The notes beneath the pieces are model-generated. The model saw nothing but the letters and a program-made list of their open reading frames with translations. It did no database searches and was not told the origin of the DNA. Positions 35,381-47,381 of a DNA stretch of 64,000 bases are shown here, one piece after another. Source of the stretch: Pterois miles (taxonomy: Eukaryota; Chordata; Actinopteri; Perciformes; Scorpaenidae); assembly GCA_947000775.1 (NCBI GenBank), contig CAMQGK010000242.1:5391001-5455000 (forward strand), written 5' to 3'. Each line of letters begins with the position of its first letter. Positions within the stretch are counted from its first letter, which is position 1. The position numbers were made by a program, and so were the translations under genes.

Positions 35381-36257
35381 CAGTGTTTGAAATGGGAAAA
35401 AAAAATGTCAGTACTCTTCTTATTCACATGTTGGTATGTATCGGCGAGTATCAGCAATCTCTTGTGACTTAATCATATTCATTATTTCTTTAAGCATGTT
35501 ATGTTTCTTACATACTGTTTCAGTCATAATCAGCTATGGTTTTATTATTATAACAACTGGGCTATGCATCTTCTATAGTAGCCCTATAGTACTCCAATAA
35601 TATTCACGGTGGAACATTATAGGGTCAAGGTGGTGTGTTTACTGTTAATAGTTGGAGTGTTTTCTTGTGTTATTGGTAGCCTATAGTATAGTCGGCTATT
35701 ATTCAGGTCCAGTCAGGTGGACCTGCTGTCAGCTCTTACATATTATATAGACACACATTATGAATTTATACAGTGAATAAAACATATTGGGAGATATTTC
35801 TTTTCCACAGCCAAGAAAATCATCATTTTGGACCATTATCATTACTAGTTAAATGGTAATTTTATTGTTTACACATATCCAGCCTTCGTCTGAATACTTA
35901 ATTCTTTTGGAAATGTTTGCCTTAAAAGGTTCACAAACTTTTAAATAATTTTTTAATAATTTTTTTTACATAAAAAATGTGAACATAGTATTGAACTTAC
36001 GCACTAATGTATTTTACCAGTGCCATGCGTCGGCTCGTCCAGACGCTCTCCACAGTTTTTATGTTCATGCGGCTTACGAGGTGTGGCATAGCACCGTTAT
36101 GAATCACCATTATGATTCTCCCAAAGAACCTGATATGGAGAGTACCAGCAGCTTGTGAGAAGTGCTGGTACACCAGAAAAACTCATAGTATGCCAGGAGT
36201 AAAATGTAGAAGTGCCAGTACTGCATAGCATTGAGTCCTGGCCCACTTCAAGCACTG
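35381..36257. mobile_element. non-autonomous hAT element (877 bp)
   Basis: The left terminus cagtgtttgaaatggg (35381-35396) and the right terminus cccacttcaagcactg (36242-36257) are inverted repeats matching 14 of 16. They fit a hAT terminus 'cagtgcttgaagtggg', and an 8-bp target duplication flanks the element. The interior is non-coding and AT-rich. Removing it makes the flanking LINE protein fragments adjacent. Confidence 0.8.
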
Positions 36258-36545
36258 AGTACAATGGTGTGCGAGGGTTTTACAATCAGTTATGAATCTC
36301 AGAGCTTCATGATAAACAGACGGAGAGAATGAGCTGAAGCGTTTATGTACCGAACATCCCATTGTCAAGAAGAGACAAGACAGTGGCAGTAACAAGCCGT
36401 TTCCTGGCATGAAAGGAGAAACAGGGTTTGTTCCTAAAAAAAAAAATAAGCCCAATTTTGTTTTCAATTTCCTAAGAAGACGATCAATATGACTTTTGAA
36501 CGAAAGGCTCTCATCAACTGTGATGCGTAAATATTTGTTGGTCAC
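36183..36545 (-). pseudogene. LINE RT fragment running into the hAT
   Basis: A 120-aa frame. Residues 1-93 follow the LINE pattern (KYLRITVDESLSFKSHIDRLLRKLKTKLG; YHEALRFITDCKTLAHHC). After that the frame reads into the hAT terminus, so the last 25 residues are transposon sequence, not LINE. The catalytic YADD region is not seen. Confidence 0.7.
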
Positions 36546-36764
36546 AATCTCAGTAGGGAGCCATGTGAGGACACAATACAGGGGAGAACAGCTGGCAGCG
36601 TCTTCCTGTTAGGAAACAACATGGCCTTGGCTTTGTCTGCATTTAACACCAGTATGAGGTGGAACAGGTGCGACTGGATAGTGAAGGCTAGAGGTGAGGC
36701 CACTGAACAGCACACGCTGCTAGCAGTTGGAGAGGTAATTTGAGGATCTATCTACAGCTTGGTC

Positions 36765-37106
36765 CTACATCTGACAATCTCTGGCATATGATGCCATGTT
36801 CAACGGTGTGAAATACCTTGGACAAATCAATAAAAAGGGCAGTGCAAACGTTCTTGGGTGAGTTGCGGCAGATATGTGCCAAACTGCCGAACTGGAGGCT
36901 ATAAAATGTTTGTATAAACAATTAAGAATCTGAGATTTATTTGACACCTGGATGGAGTCAATAACAATATTAGGAGGCAGCTCTGAAGAGTGAGAGTTGG
37001 CAGAGAGAGATTTTATGGTTTGCCAAAATCTCCTATGGTCATTTAGGCTGTCTGTGATCCATGATAAATAATAATCACTTTTGGCATTCTTCTGAGGATC
37101 CTCCAT
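36765..37106 (-). pseudogene. LINE linker/RT N-terminal fragment
   Basis: A 113-aa frame with KSDYYLSWITDSL and RRFWQTIKSLS, the segment between endonuclease and RT in this LINE group. Residues after about 85 are out of frame. The true frame shows CTALFIDLSKVFHTVEH, where the motif-A aspartate expected in 'AFDTVDH' is histidine. Confidence 0.65.
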
Positions 37107-37110
37107 AAAT

Positions 37111-39092
37111 GCCTCTTTTGAGGATCCAACACTTACCCATATAGACGTGAAAGATGAGTGTAAGATATCAGAGTTTCATCTTTTTAAATAGTGACTTATA
37201 CAGTGAAAAAAGCATCAAATAATACTCTCTGGAGCTACTCGTAAATTACTGTAATGCACCTTGTCACTGTCCATCCCATTATGTTGCACTCTATCATCCT
37301 TAAAGCTCTGCCAGAAGCTGTGTATTCAGCCCAAGAGATGAAGAATTACATATACAGTATACTGTATAATATTGTTTAGTATAGTATAATACAGTATTTT
37401 TTGTTTGAGGAAAGAAAATCAGGAAGAGAGTAAAAAAACTGTGTGGGATGACTTTGACAAAATAACAAGTCTTTGGAAATAGTGTTTGCAGGGAACACTA
37501 GAAATGTATGTATGTTAGTTTGTGCCTTGAGGACTATGGATCTAGAGGATTTCTTCTTGTTTGTTTTGTTAATTGATTTTCTCATTTAGCTCCATTCTAT
37601 TAATATGTATTGCACTGTTTATGCCCACCGACCATTGACAATTAAAGGCCAGTCCAAGTTGGAGCCTTCATGTAGTTTTTTTGTTTAATATTTTTATTTG
37701 TGGATAACACAGAGTGAATGTATGCAAGCAGGTCTTGCCTTGCCCACGGGGTGAAGCATTAATACGAAAAGAACAGGTAAACCCTCAGGTGATGAGGATC
37801 AGGTGTGTGTGAGATGGGAAGCCAGACCGTGCCATGCTGTGCCATGTGGTGCCATTTGTAACTGTGCATAACTTATTGGCTTGGATTCTGCTGAATCGAA
37901 AACGGGAAGAACAATTCACAGATACCTGCATGACTATGGTGAGATGTGAAACTGTGAATAAATACAACTGATCCAACATTATACACTGAACCTCACTTTG
38001 TTTTTAGAACACGCATCTGAACAAGTCCTCCCGTTCGCCCCTCAGTGGCTTATAGATCTTATTTCATTGTTGAAAGTCACTGCACTAGCCTATTTCCACT
38101 CATTCTGTGCCAGATTTTCTTCATAGCTTAGCAGCTTTTTGCTCCGCTGACCCCTTCCGTGTACAAGTTTTGACTTTTGACTGTTTATTTATTATGGGTA
38201 AAGGCAAACTGTTCCCTCACCTGTATGTCTTAGGAGGGTCACTGTTGTTTAACTGTGGCCTTCAGGGGTCTGTCATTCTCTGAGCCTTGACAAAAACAGG
38301 TCTTCAATGTTTACGTGGTGCAGAGTCTGTCTTAATCGTGAGCAAACTTGTTTGAAAAGTCCTAGTTTTTGTTTAAATTAGGTTTCATTAGCAAGACTAA
38401 ATCACCTGAAAATTCAACAGTCATTGTGTGACTGCAGCGTTTATCTGCTTCATTTACAGTCGCGTTACTGCAAAGCTGCTTTGTTGTTTTGGTCATTAAT
38501 TAGGGGCAAACATTCTTTTCCATTAAGCCATCCATTTCCATTTGAGTGTAAAGGTCTATCTTATTGCAGGTTACTCTTTAGTGTTTAGTATGTGCCCAAT
38601 ATTTATGGGTCAAAGCTTTCTTTGCATCCTCCATTACTTTGCTGCATTGTGTGTCTAAATTAATCTCAGTTACAAGGTGACCTTCCACTTTAAATGGTGC
38701 TTAAATAACACTGTTACGTAACGCATTATTTTTTCCCCAGAATGTAATTAAGATACAGACAGCCAAAAAGTTAGAAACAATACTGATACTGAGTGTTTGC
38801 ACTACTGATTGGCTTTGAAGAACGAAATTCAAAAGTGAGCCACAGACAGTAAAAACATCCCTTATCCTGTTTCATCAACGCAGTTTTCTTTGTAAATGGA
38901 CTGATAAGAGCAGACGGTCTAATAATCTCCAAGATAATGACTGTCATAATGACTGACAGTCACTTTCTTCGAGAGGAAGAGACAATAACATCTTGTTTCT
39001 GCAGTTCAGCAGTGTTGAAGTCGAGATGAAATAAAAAGTATTTAACCATTTTAGATCACCTCCCGTCATATAGTAATAAACTTTAAGTACGT
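37111..39092. other. intergenic, possible non-coding conserved segment
   Basis: About 2 kb without recognised genes or repeats. The part from about 38440 to 38700 (for example gttgttttggtcattaatta) has the mixed, repeat-free texture of conserved non-coding DNA; this is only an impression. Confidence 0.35.
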
Positions 39093-39484
<392 letters not shown>

Positions 39485-39680
39485 TGTACACATTGCATTC
39501 AAGTGGCTAAGTTGTGAGAACACCGCTGCTAAGCAACAGCAATATTAATGTCGGGCACTCAAGGTCACCTAACATCAAAAAAAAAAAAAAAAGTTAACAT
39601 AACGATAGAGGGAAAAGATTAATCAGTTGAGAATATCAACATTTTCCAGAGACATAAAATTACCAAGAAAGACGATATAC

Positions 39681-39984
39681 GCCGGCTGCATGGTGCATTG
39701 GTTAGCACTGGCCTCACAGCAAGAGGGTCGCAGGTTCAAATCCGGCTTGGGGCTCTTCTGTGTGGGCTTCCTCCCACAGTCCAAAGACATGCAATTTAGA
39801 TTAATTGGTGACTCTAAATTGCCCGTAGGTATGAATGCGAGCGTGAATGGTTGTCTGTCTCTATGTGTCCTGCGATGGACTGGCTACCTGTCCAGGGTGA
39901 ACCCCGCCTTTCGCCCAATGCCAGCTGGGATTGTCTCCAGCCCCCCCGCAACCCCTAACGGATAAGCGGTTGATGATGGATGGA
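39681..39984 (+). mobile_element. DANA/mermaid-like SINE, internally deleted copy
   Basis: tRNA-like head with B box ggttcaaatcc (39733-39743), then the body (gacatgcaatttagattaat tgg, ctctaaattgcccgtagg), cctgtccagggtgaaccccg and a gatgatggatgga end. Compared with the copy at 33933, the segment between gtgtgg and gcttcctcccac (about 50 bases) is missing. The 112-aa frame at 39627-39965 is SINE sequence. Confidence 0.75.
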
Positions 39985-40079
39985 CAATATGCTAAATTTA
40001 CAATACATTAACTTATTATATATCAAAAAATGAACTTCCTCCACCATATCTGACAACATCAACAAATACGTCACAACTC

Positions 40080-40150
40080 ATGAACTTGGAGCTTTCAGAA
40101 ACTTTCCACTTACGAGGTTGTGAATACGACATGAGTGGGGTGTTCATATG
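40080..40150 (+). repeat. dispersed repeat pair member (with 10199-10275)
   Basis: agctttcagaaactttccac, gaatacgacatgagtggggt and gttcatatggac parallel the copy near 10222. The surrounding region also contains a 30-base T run at 40224-40251. Confidence 0.5.
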
Positions 40151-40225
40151 GACTCTTCTGGTGAGCACAATAAACACCACCCCATTTGAAAGCACCATAA
40201 GTTTCAGTCAGTTCCAAAAGTAATG

Positions 40226-40256
<31 letters not shown>

Positions 40257-40319
40257 ATCTGACATTTGCTTCCCACTTCCAACAAGGCCTCTACCAAGGT
40301 GTGACATTTATTGGCTGTT

Positions 40320-41867
40320 ATCAATAGCACTACTAGAACTACAGCCTATACAACAAGCCAAAAAAATGAGCTAATTGTGTTTTTTAACATTTCTAACATT
40401 GAAAGTGACAGTGCTTTAATGAAAAACCTGACTTTCATAAGACAAGACAGGAGGCGAGAGAAAGTGTGTTGGTGAGCTGTGAGGCAAAAATAAACTAAAC
40501 ATGAATGGTTAAGCCTACTAATGATAACAGCTTCTCATATTTCCATACATGAATTTTTATCCTGTACTTGTCTCATAACACTGATGCAGACCACTTGCTC
40601 CCTCCTGTATTAGAGTAAATATATCCTGCCCCGCCATATTAGCTTTGGCTCCTGCAGGACCAACTTCATCCCTGTAGTCCAGCTCTTTCTGCCTGAGGCC
40701 TCTGCTAATATCAGGGCTAATATCTGCCATTTAAAAGGCCTGTCATGGTGCCTCTCTTTCTGTTTGGCAGCCTCTGGATGATGCCACTGGCTGTCAAATT
40801 AGCATATTTAACATATCTTAGTTACAACCCACATGTTAATTAGAATACCCTTATACATGCATAATCACACCTGTATTAAGTTTAGAGTTATAGACATGGC
40901 CAGTCATGCATTTCATCTTCTTTTGCTGGCATCTCCATTATGTACTTGAAGCCCACTTACTGCTATTTCTGCTCTCATTTCTTTATTTGGATATCCGTTA
41001 GCTGAATCTCTTAATGACCATTAATCTCCTCAGAGTTCACACCAAAAGCTCATTTTGAAGTAACTACATGCGAGACAGTGTGCCTCAAATGAATCAACAT
41101 CATGATCACAAGAAAAATCAGAGGAAAATCTGTGATAAAGATTATATCTAGAGGTGCCAGGTGGCTAAGAAGTTTAAAGAATGCTGAACTTTTGCCAGAT
41201 CACTACATCCTACATAAATGGGTTGTGATAGAGTGTAATTGCATGCTTGTTTTGTCTTTCTTTCTCCCTAGCTGAGCTGTTTCCTCTTTTATAACCTTGA
41301 GCTTTACTCTAAATAAGGGTTTTTCAGCTTCATGGAGATCTATAAGCCTCCTAGATATAGAAGGACAGCAGCAAACTAAATAGTAGAGGACATAAAAACA
41401 CAGGAATCGATCCAAAGGTGTCGCAACAAATGTGTGAAGGGAGTGATGCAATCAACTGCATGGCTCCCTGGGATGTCAAGGTGAATGTGGCTCTAATCTT
41501 ATCCTTCCATAGCATTTCTACATTCCTGCATACCTACTGACGTAGAGTGTTGTTGCAACAAAAAGTTTCACTTTACTTTCATGGTAATCCACGGACCTTC
41601 CTGTCCACAGTACAAAGGAGTTTGAAACCAAGCTGCTCAATATGTTTGTGTTGTTTCTCAGAGAAAGGTCAGTACTCAGTAGGTAGCAAATCATACACAT
41701 CACATACATGAGGCATATCACCTACAGAGAGGAGACAAATCAACAAATGATGAATGAAGGAAAAGGAAAACAACTAAATAAACATAACTTAAACAGCTGA
41801 CAGACCTACAGAGTTTATTCATCTGGTCCATCAGGCAACCTCCAGGTCTGAAAGTGAAGCCAATGCT
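40320..41867. other. intergenic; candidate conserved non-coding stretch
   Basis: No repeat recognised. From about 40600 to 41060 the sequence is free of microsatellites and rich in homeodomain-like sites (attaattag-type words such as cacatgttaattagaatacc), with internal near-repeats ctaatatcagg and ctaatatctg. It is a plausible regulatory element, unproven. Confidence 0.35.
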
Positions 41868-42425
41868 GAAGTGCCTTAAAGCTGCATTCTTTCTAATATC
41901 CAGCAGGGGGCGACTCCTCTGGTAGCTAAGTCTGATTGTATAGAAGTCTATGAGAAAATGAGCCGACTTCTCACTTGATTCATTACCTCAGTAAACATTG
42001 TAAACATGAGTCTAGGGTCTCAGTCACTAGTTCCAAGTCTTCTTCAATACAGCATAATGTGCATTTAGTAAATTATGGTCAATTTTAGAGTCAAATAGAC
42101 CATAAATCACAGGATGCTTTAGGGCGGGGCTACCTTGTACGTCCTTGTAGTCCGGTCTGGGAGTTGTCCATGTTTTTGTCATTAAACTCTTTCACTGTGT
42201 GTTTTCAGTTCATTAAAGGTAATTGTAAAAATGTGGTTGTCTAAAAATGTCTCATTCAGCATCTGGTTGTACTCATAGCTCCACCCTCTCCTGTCACTTC
42301 TGGTTGCAAAAAATCAAGATGATGGTGGCCAAAATGGTGATGGGAAAAATACCAGACTCAAGGCTTTGAAACAGCAGTCCACAAACCAATGGGTGACTTC
42401 ACGGTGACTGTGACGATATGGTCCT
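41868..42425 (+). repeat. fish dispersed repeat
   Basis: Carries the recognisable phrases atccagcagggggcgactcc, tgattgtatagaagtctatg, agtcaaatagaccataaatc, gtcacttctggttgcaaaaa and cacaaaccaatgggtgactt. I know these as one common non-coding fish repeat, but I cannot name its class. No coding frame. Confidence 0.5.
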
Positions 42426-43142
42426 AAACCAATTGGCAATAACTGTCTCCTCCAAACATACGTACTTTATATGTCTGTTGAACAGTATCAAATATTGACC
42501 AGTGTGGCTCATAGGCCCTTTTTCACAGCAGCCATTGTCATGTGACTGCAGGGTAAACAGTTGTAATTAGTGACAGTACTTATAGCGTTATTTATTTATT
42601 TATTTATTATCGGGTCATTTCACGTTTTTTTCACACGGCAGTTTTACAACTAGCACATCTTGCAGCACTTATACACTTCAACTGACTCTTCAGCTCCTTT
42701 CAGAGTTTACATCTCACACTTTACCTGATACTTCAAATGATTTTAAGTTCAATTCACACTTAACCTACATTAGTACCTAAATTAAGTACCTACTGGCTTT
42801 GGGAGCTCTGTGCTGCTATCCTCACTAGCTGGCGGTGCTTGACTCTCAGCTGTGGTGGCCTCATCCTCCTCCATACACTGTCCTTGGCACTGTATTCTGG
42901 TTCATATCATAAATGATAGATTCCAGCATTACACTAACTGATCTCTTCAATCTGCAGGAACATTGCCTTCTGCCATTGTCTTCCAGGTTGTTTTAGTATG
43001 TCTGAGTGGACAGCATGGAGCGCTGAGAAGTCACACCTCTCTCTGTGGAGGTGTGCAAAATGTGGAAGTACAATCTGGAGTTCAAACAACAGCTCTAGAG
43101 CCACAAACGTGTCATCAGTCTGAATTCTGTTGGATCTGGGTG
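42426..43142. other. intergenic, nothing recognised
   Basis: Includes a (TTTA)n stretch at 42588-42609. Frames at 42934-43149 (minus) and 42963-43205 (plus) overlap and show no domain; the second runs into the hAT element. Confidence 0.4.
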
Positions 43143-43357
43143 CTGGCAACTAGTGATGGGTCGGTCGCGAACGAAACGGCTCTTAGAGTCGTCTCTTTGA
43201 AGTGAACGACGGGAGCCGGCTCCTCATTGGGAGCCGTGTTTTTTTATTTCTCTCTCTCTCACTTTTTTTCTCCTCGCGCCGCACGTAATTGGTCAATATG
43301 TGTTTGAGCCTTGTGTTTGCGCTGAGCGGGGGGGGGGGCAGCAGAAGTAGCGCACGA

Positions 43358-43361
<4 letters not shown>

Positions 43362-43416
<55 letters not shown>
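43362..43416. repeat. (GA)n microsatellite inside the hAT
   Basis: About 27 GA units upstream of the transposase relic. The Arg-Glu and Ser-Leu frames here are artefacts. Confidence 0.95.
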
Positions 43417-43418
<2 letters not shown>

Positions 43419-43436
43419 CAACAAGAAGAGACAACA

Positions 43437-44135
43437 TGGACACATTAGGAAGGTATAGTAAAGAAAATGAGTGACTCCAGGACCATTTCAATTTTATTGA
43501 CAATACAAATGCAGAGTGTCGAGTCTGCAAGAATATCATATAGAGCCACAAACAACCTGCACAGGCAAATAACCTGAGAACAGTCCACCAATCAGAGCAA
43601 TGGGAAGATAAAACAGTCAGTTGAGTGTGTCTACTGCAACTGTTGCTGCTACGTGAGTAGAGTAGTAGTAGTAGTAGTAGTAGTATCTACAGCATCATGC
43701 TGTTCACCACCATAACCACCTAACCAACCCAGAGCTCTATGAGACAGTTTGTGCAGAAGTTTGTGACATAACTCAGTTGATGAAGAACTGGCAAAAATGA
43801 TTGCACTTGATTTCCATCCATTTTCAGCTGTGGATGATAAAGGATTCAGGAATCCTATGTATGCAATTCCAAGCAGGAAAACAAAAATCATCCCAGGCCT
43901 ATATGACAGAGAACGTGCATCCACTGCAAGAGAGGGTTAAAAAAAATCCACAGCAGCATCCTTCTTGTCAGTTACGTGTCACTTTATTGAAGATTATAAA
44001 ATGGTGGTCTGTCTTCTGGATGGTTTTTGAGTTCAGCGACAAACACACTTCTGAGAACTGAGCAGAAGAGCTGCTCAAAGTGGCCAAAGAGTGGGATGCT
44101 GTTACTGACAATGCAGCTAACATAACAATTACATT
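43437..44135 (+). pseudogene. hAT (BED-finger) transposase relic
   Basis: Read over shifting frames. A BED-type zinc-finger start with FNFIDNTNAECRVCKNII (43487-43540, Cys at 43517 and 43526) ends at an in-frame stop at 43541. It continues in another frame as YRATNNLHRQ. Then come ELAKMIALDFHPFSAVDD (43785-43838), TCHFIEDYKMVVCLLDGF near 43976-44029 and EELLKVAKEWDAVTDNAANI near 44064-44123. DNAAN with the preceding hydrophobic stretch is a hallmark of hAT transposases. Much of the catalytic and dimerisation region is deleted. A trinucleotide (TAG)n interrupts it at 43655-43684. Confidence 0.75.
43655..43684. repeat. (TAG)n microsatellite
   Basis: About nine units inside the transposase relic. 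Confidence 0.9.
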
Positions 44136-44260
44136 AGTAATTCATTTTGAGCATAAATTTATATTGTTGTTGATAATAAATTAATTAAAGCAACAAAATA
44201 ACCTGAAGAGCCGTTTGGGAGCCGAAAGTGCTACTACTCCATGTTGCCACTACTGGCAAC

Positions 44261-46164
44261 ATGGAGGGAAAGTAAACATTGTTCATTTGCATAAAGTGCC
44301 CACATTGTAATGATGCAAAGGTGGTTGAAAAGTGGGAACGTTTCCCTTTAACTGTTATCTCTTCCCATATGCCACCAAGTATTATTTTAATTAAAATTAA
44401 ATCCAGTCATTGTGTTTTAGTCAAAGTTAAGCAAACGGACCATGAGAGGCTGGACAAACTGCAAACTTGACATTGCAAAATGAAATTACAGCATCCAATC
44501 AATTATTCTAACGCAGAGATTAATATGTGCAAAGAAATGTTTATAAAACAGATTATAAAACAGGTCCGGTACTTGATCATGATTGGCTGAACCGTGTTCA
44601 AAACCGCTTTAAAATACTCGATTAACACACAGCTGTGATCGGATTGCAATAATAATATCACTGCAACAATTCTAACCGTCAGATTTTGTTGTGATTTGTG
44701 TTTCACTGGGGGGTGCTAAGTGTGGATTAGTGGTTGGAGGGGATGGATGGGAAGAGAGAAGAAAGAAATTGAAGAGCTGGAAAAAGTTCAGAAAAGAAGC
44801 CGGTATGTGTAACCATGTATAAATAGTAATTAAACAATTGAAGCTGTGATTTACAGTGATTTCACAATAGCTAAGAGGGTTTAGGCACTCTGCGGCTGTT
44901 GTAAAATCACTGTTAATCACAGCCTCTCATGGCTTATTGCTTAACTTTACAACATACTCTGCTCGGAGGAGTCACAGCTGTGTTTCAGGAGTCAATCAGA
45001 TCCTTGTGCATAGATATTACCCATCAAACTCAATATTGCTTCATGTCCTTTAACCCGTCCTTCCATCCTTTCATTTACTTGCTAAAGATATTTATTCCCT
45101 CACTCTCATGCTGCCCTCCACGAACAGCCAATGTCAGCACCTATTACAAATTCCCACAAAGGCTTTACCACAGGAAAGGTGATTAATTAAAGCAATTAAG
45201 GCAATGACGGTTTCAATTAAGGCAGTTATGAGCTTCGAGTTGAGTAGTGTAGGAAGGGCCTTTGGGCAAGAGAGGTGGCAGAATGAGAGAATATGACCAG
45301 CTGAAAGTAATGAAAGGAATGAGGAGGGCTTCCTGAGGAGAGATAGGAGAAAGAGAGGGAGAAGGGACGGACAGAGCCAGAAAAAAAGGAGAAATTAATT
45401 CATTCTCAGTTCATCTGTTTCCTTCCCCCTGCAGCTGTGATTGTGATCATTCTATCAAACACATTAATTCCTGCTATGGAGACAATCCATGCAAGTGGTC
45501 ATATTCATCTACATGTGTATATTTCAGTGAGCGTTGGTGCTTTACATAATTTATTGTCTTAATTTCCCAACTTCTGAGTATGTTTTGCTCTGTTAATGTA
45601 GCCTCTGACTCAGGAGGACAACAATGCAACATTCGCCAATACTGTGATTAAGTTGATAGTCTGATTAAAGCACGTGCATAATTACATAAATTAACATGTC
45701 CATATAAAGAAGAGAGGGTCACACTCAGATAGTTATACTGAAATATACACGTTTTTGGCCATCCAGCATACAGTACCATACCATGTCAGTGTGTTTTATG
45801 TTGCTGTGTTCAGGATGTTTCTGGGCTTCACATGGAGATGTAAGCCTCAGCCAATAACAGCATGCAGGGCGTGCAGGTCATCAAATTATCAAATTCTGCC
45901 GCTTTGATACGCTCCTCGATATCTGATATCGAAGTTTAAGTCCCCCTTTACCTCTGTCAGATACAAAGTGGCCATATTTGATGGATGAGAACAAGTTTTG
46001 TGTTTTTATGTGCATGTGCTCTGGTGAGCCCCTGGTCCTTTCTCTCTCCTCTGCTGTTTGCTGGTGCAGGCAAGTCGCCAGGAAAAATTGTTGGCACTGA
46101 TGTTTCTGCAAACCGAGGATACGCTGAATGTTGACATTTTTGCATTCAGTCAGAGCAAGTGACA
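44261..46164. other. intergenic, nothing recognised
   Basis: About 1.9 kb without recognised genes or repeats. Attaaagcaattaaggca-like sequence (45184-45230) gives a loose tandem of caattaaggca. Confidence 0.4.
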
Positions 46165-46530
46165 TAGTTTAAATAACGAAAAGAGACAGAGCGGGAGGGT
46201 CTAACAAACACAAGGCTTTCATCCAGAAGACTGCTGTTCGTGTCCCGTGCATCATGTTATAATCAGCTGTTCATTCATGTCCTGTGCTCACAAGGTTTGG
46301 TTTAATTTTCTCTGTAGAAACATAGTAGTTTTGCTGCGTTATGTTATTACGTTATTATCTGAACACAAAGAGTGGTTTAGTTGCCTAAACCTAACCAACT
46401 GTTTCACATTGGCATTGTGTGGCATTGGGTGTTTCCAAGCCTGATCCAAGGCTGATATGATGACATTTCTGAAGTGTATTTTTGGTTCAGAAATGTTGAC
46501 ATTCAGTGTAAAATATGTTTTATAGAAATG
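46165..46530 (-). mobile_element. family F1 copy, partial
   Basis: On the minus strand it parallels 59540-59890: gacatttctga, caatgccaca, ttaggtttaggcaac, ggacacgaacagcagtcttc and gatgaaagccttgtgtttgt. The termini are poorly preserved. Confidence 0.55.
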
Positions 46531-47091
46531 TATGAGAGCAGTGCTGAGCCACACACACACAGCGGACAGAAGCCTGCTTTTTGGCTGCATTCATTAAAAA
46601 TCTGGCAACTCTGCACCTTTCTGCAGGGTTGTGTGGAGTTGTGTGCAGTAATGGTGGTGTTGTCGCCATGAAACAATCAGAAACTGATTTCTCAGATTCA
46701 CTGCTTTGATCTCGCAAACGCTGCTCCCTCTCTTCATTCACTCTATAGCTCGCTGAATTATAGTGCGCTCTCTCTCTCTCTCTATCTCTCTCTCTCCCCA
46801 ACACATTATACCTTTAACAGGTGAATACAATCACCACTCATTTCACCCAGCATGGAAACAGACCTCAAAGTCAACTCTTGCATTTATTCATTGTACACTG
46901 AAACAACTTGGAGAGGAACAGTCTCTGTACTATGACCTGCTCTAAATCCAGACTGGCATTCATCACAGAAACCATTACCAGTTATGAAAGCAATTATCTT
47001 GTCTGCTACCAATTTCCTTTGGCCAGAATGGAAAGATTAGAAATTGAGCATTGGGATATTAAGGATGTGTTATAGACCAGGAACAAAATAA
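46531..47091. other. intergenic; (CT)n tract
   Basis: A (CT)n stretch with one interruption lies at 46769-46796. Otherwise nothing recognised; the 94-aa frame at 46520-46804 reads through it. Confidence 0.45.
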
Positions 47092-47381
47092 AAGAAGATA
47101 TTCCTTTATTAGTCCCGCTAGGGGAAATTCAATTTTTTCACTCTGTTGTTAACTTATACACACATGCACAAACAGGACCATATACATGCAACAATTGGAG
47201 AGATGTCAGAGTGAGGGGGCTGCTCCTGACAAGCGCCCCAAGCAGTTGGGGGTTTGGTGCCTTGCTCAGGGGCACCTCGGCAGTGCTTAGTACACTCAGT
47301 TCTTGGTCCATGTCGGGCCTTGAACCAGTGACCCTCCGGTTCCCAAGCCAACTCCCTACAGACTGAGCTACTGCCGCCCTC
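47092..47381 (-). mobile_element. tRNA-headed SINE, full-length copy
   Basis: Minus-strand order: head with A box tagctcagtctgta (47370-47357) and B box ggttcaaggcc (47326-47316), body gtgcccctgagcaaggcacc ... agcagccccctcactctgac, and tail gaatttcccctagcgggact aataaagg ending at 47092. It is the reference copy for the truncated one at 26490 and the smeared one at 2304. The head is tRNA-like but is not a functional tRNA. The 98-aa frame is SINE sequence. Confidence 0.85.
47316..47370 (-). promoter_or_regulatory. Pol III internal promoter (A and B boxes) of the SINE
   Basis: A and B boxes about 31 bases apart in the tRNA-like head, on the minus strand. Confidence 0.6.

Larger units (their letters stand above)
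35055..37110 (-). mobile_element. LINE relic split by a hAT insertion
   Basis: Minus-strand order: pre-RT linker and RT region (37110-36258), interruption by a hAT element (36257-35381), RT C-terminal region (35353-35156), and a 3' end with agagagaccctgagtctcaa tgagatt near 35070-35100. Motifs: FWQTIKSLSA (about 37030), the RT motif-A region FIDLSKVFHTVEHGI (about 36840-36795, other frame), VLNADKAKAMLF (about 36640), KYLRITVDESLSFKSHID (about 36540-36485), NFIHKF...LGVLPTYIS (about 35310-35265). Frameshifts and stops occur throughout. Group: L2/CR1-like. Confidence 0.75.
43151..44252 (+). mobile_element. hAT transposon, deleted copy with 8-bp TSD
   Basis: A perfect 8-bp duplication, ctggcaac, lies at 43143-43150 and 44253-44260. 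The left end tagtgatggg and right end gccacta are compatible short inverted termini. Subterminal repeats of gagccg/ggctc type (gggagccggctcc, gagccgtttgggagccg) are typical of this fish hAT group. Inside are a G run (43330-43338), a long (GA)n and a broken transposase on the plus strand. Confidence 0.8.

Noticed and set aside
39681..39753. tRNA gene
   Set aside because: A and B box-like words are present, but the sequence is the head of a SINE and does not fold into a proper cloverleaf by eye.
42934..43205. Host exon just left of the hAT
   Set aside because: Frames overlap on both strands, one runs into the transposon, and no splice signals or domain support it.
43289..43474. Arg-Glu repeat protein of 61 aa
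   Set aside because: It is a translation of the (GA)n tract inside the hAT element.
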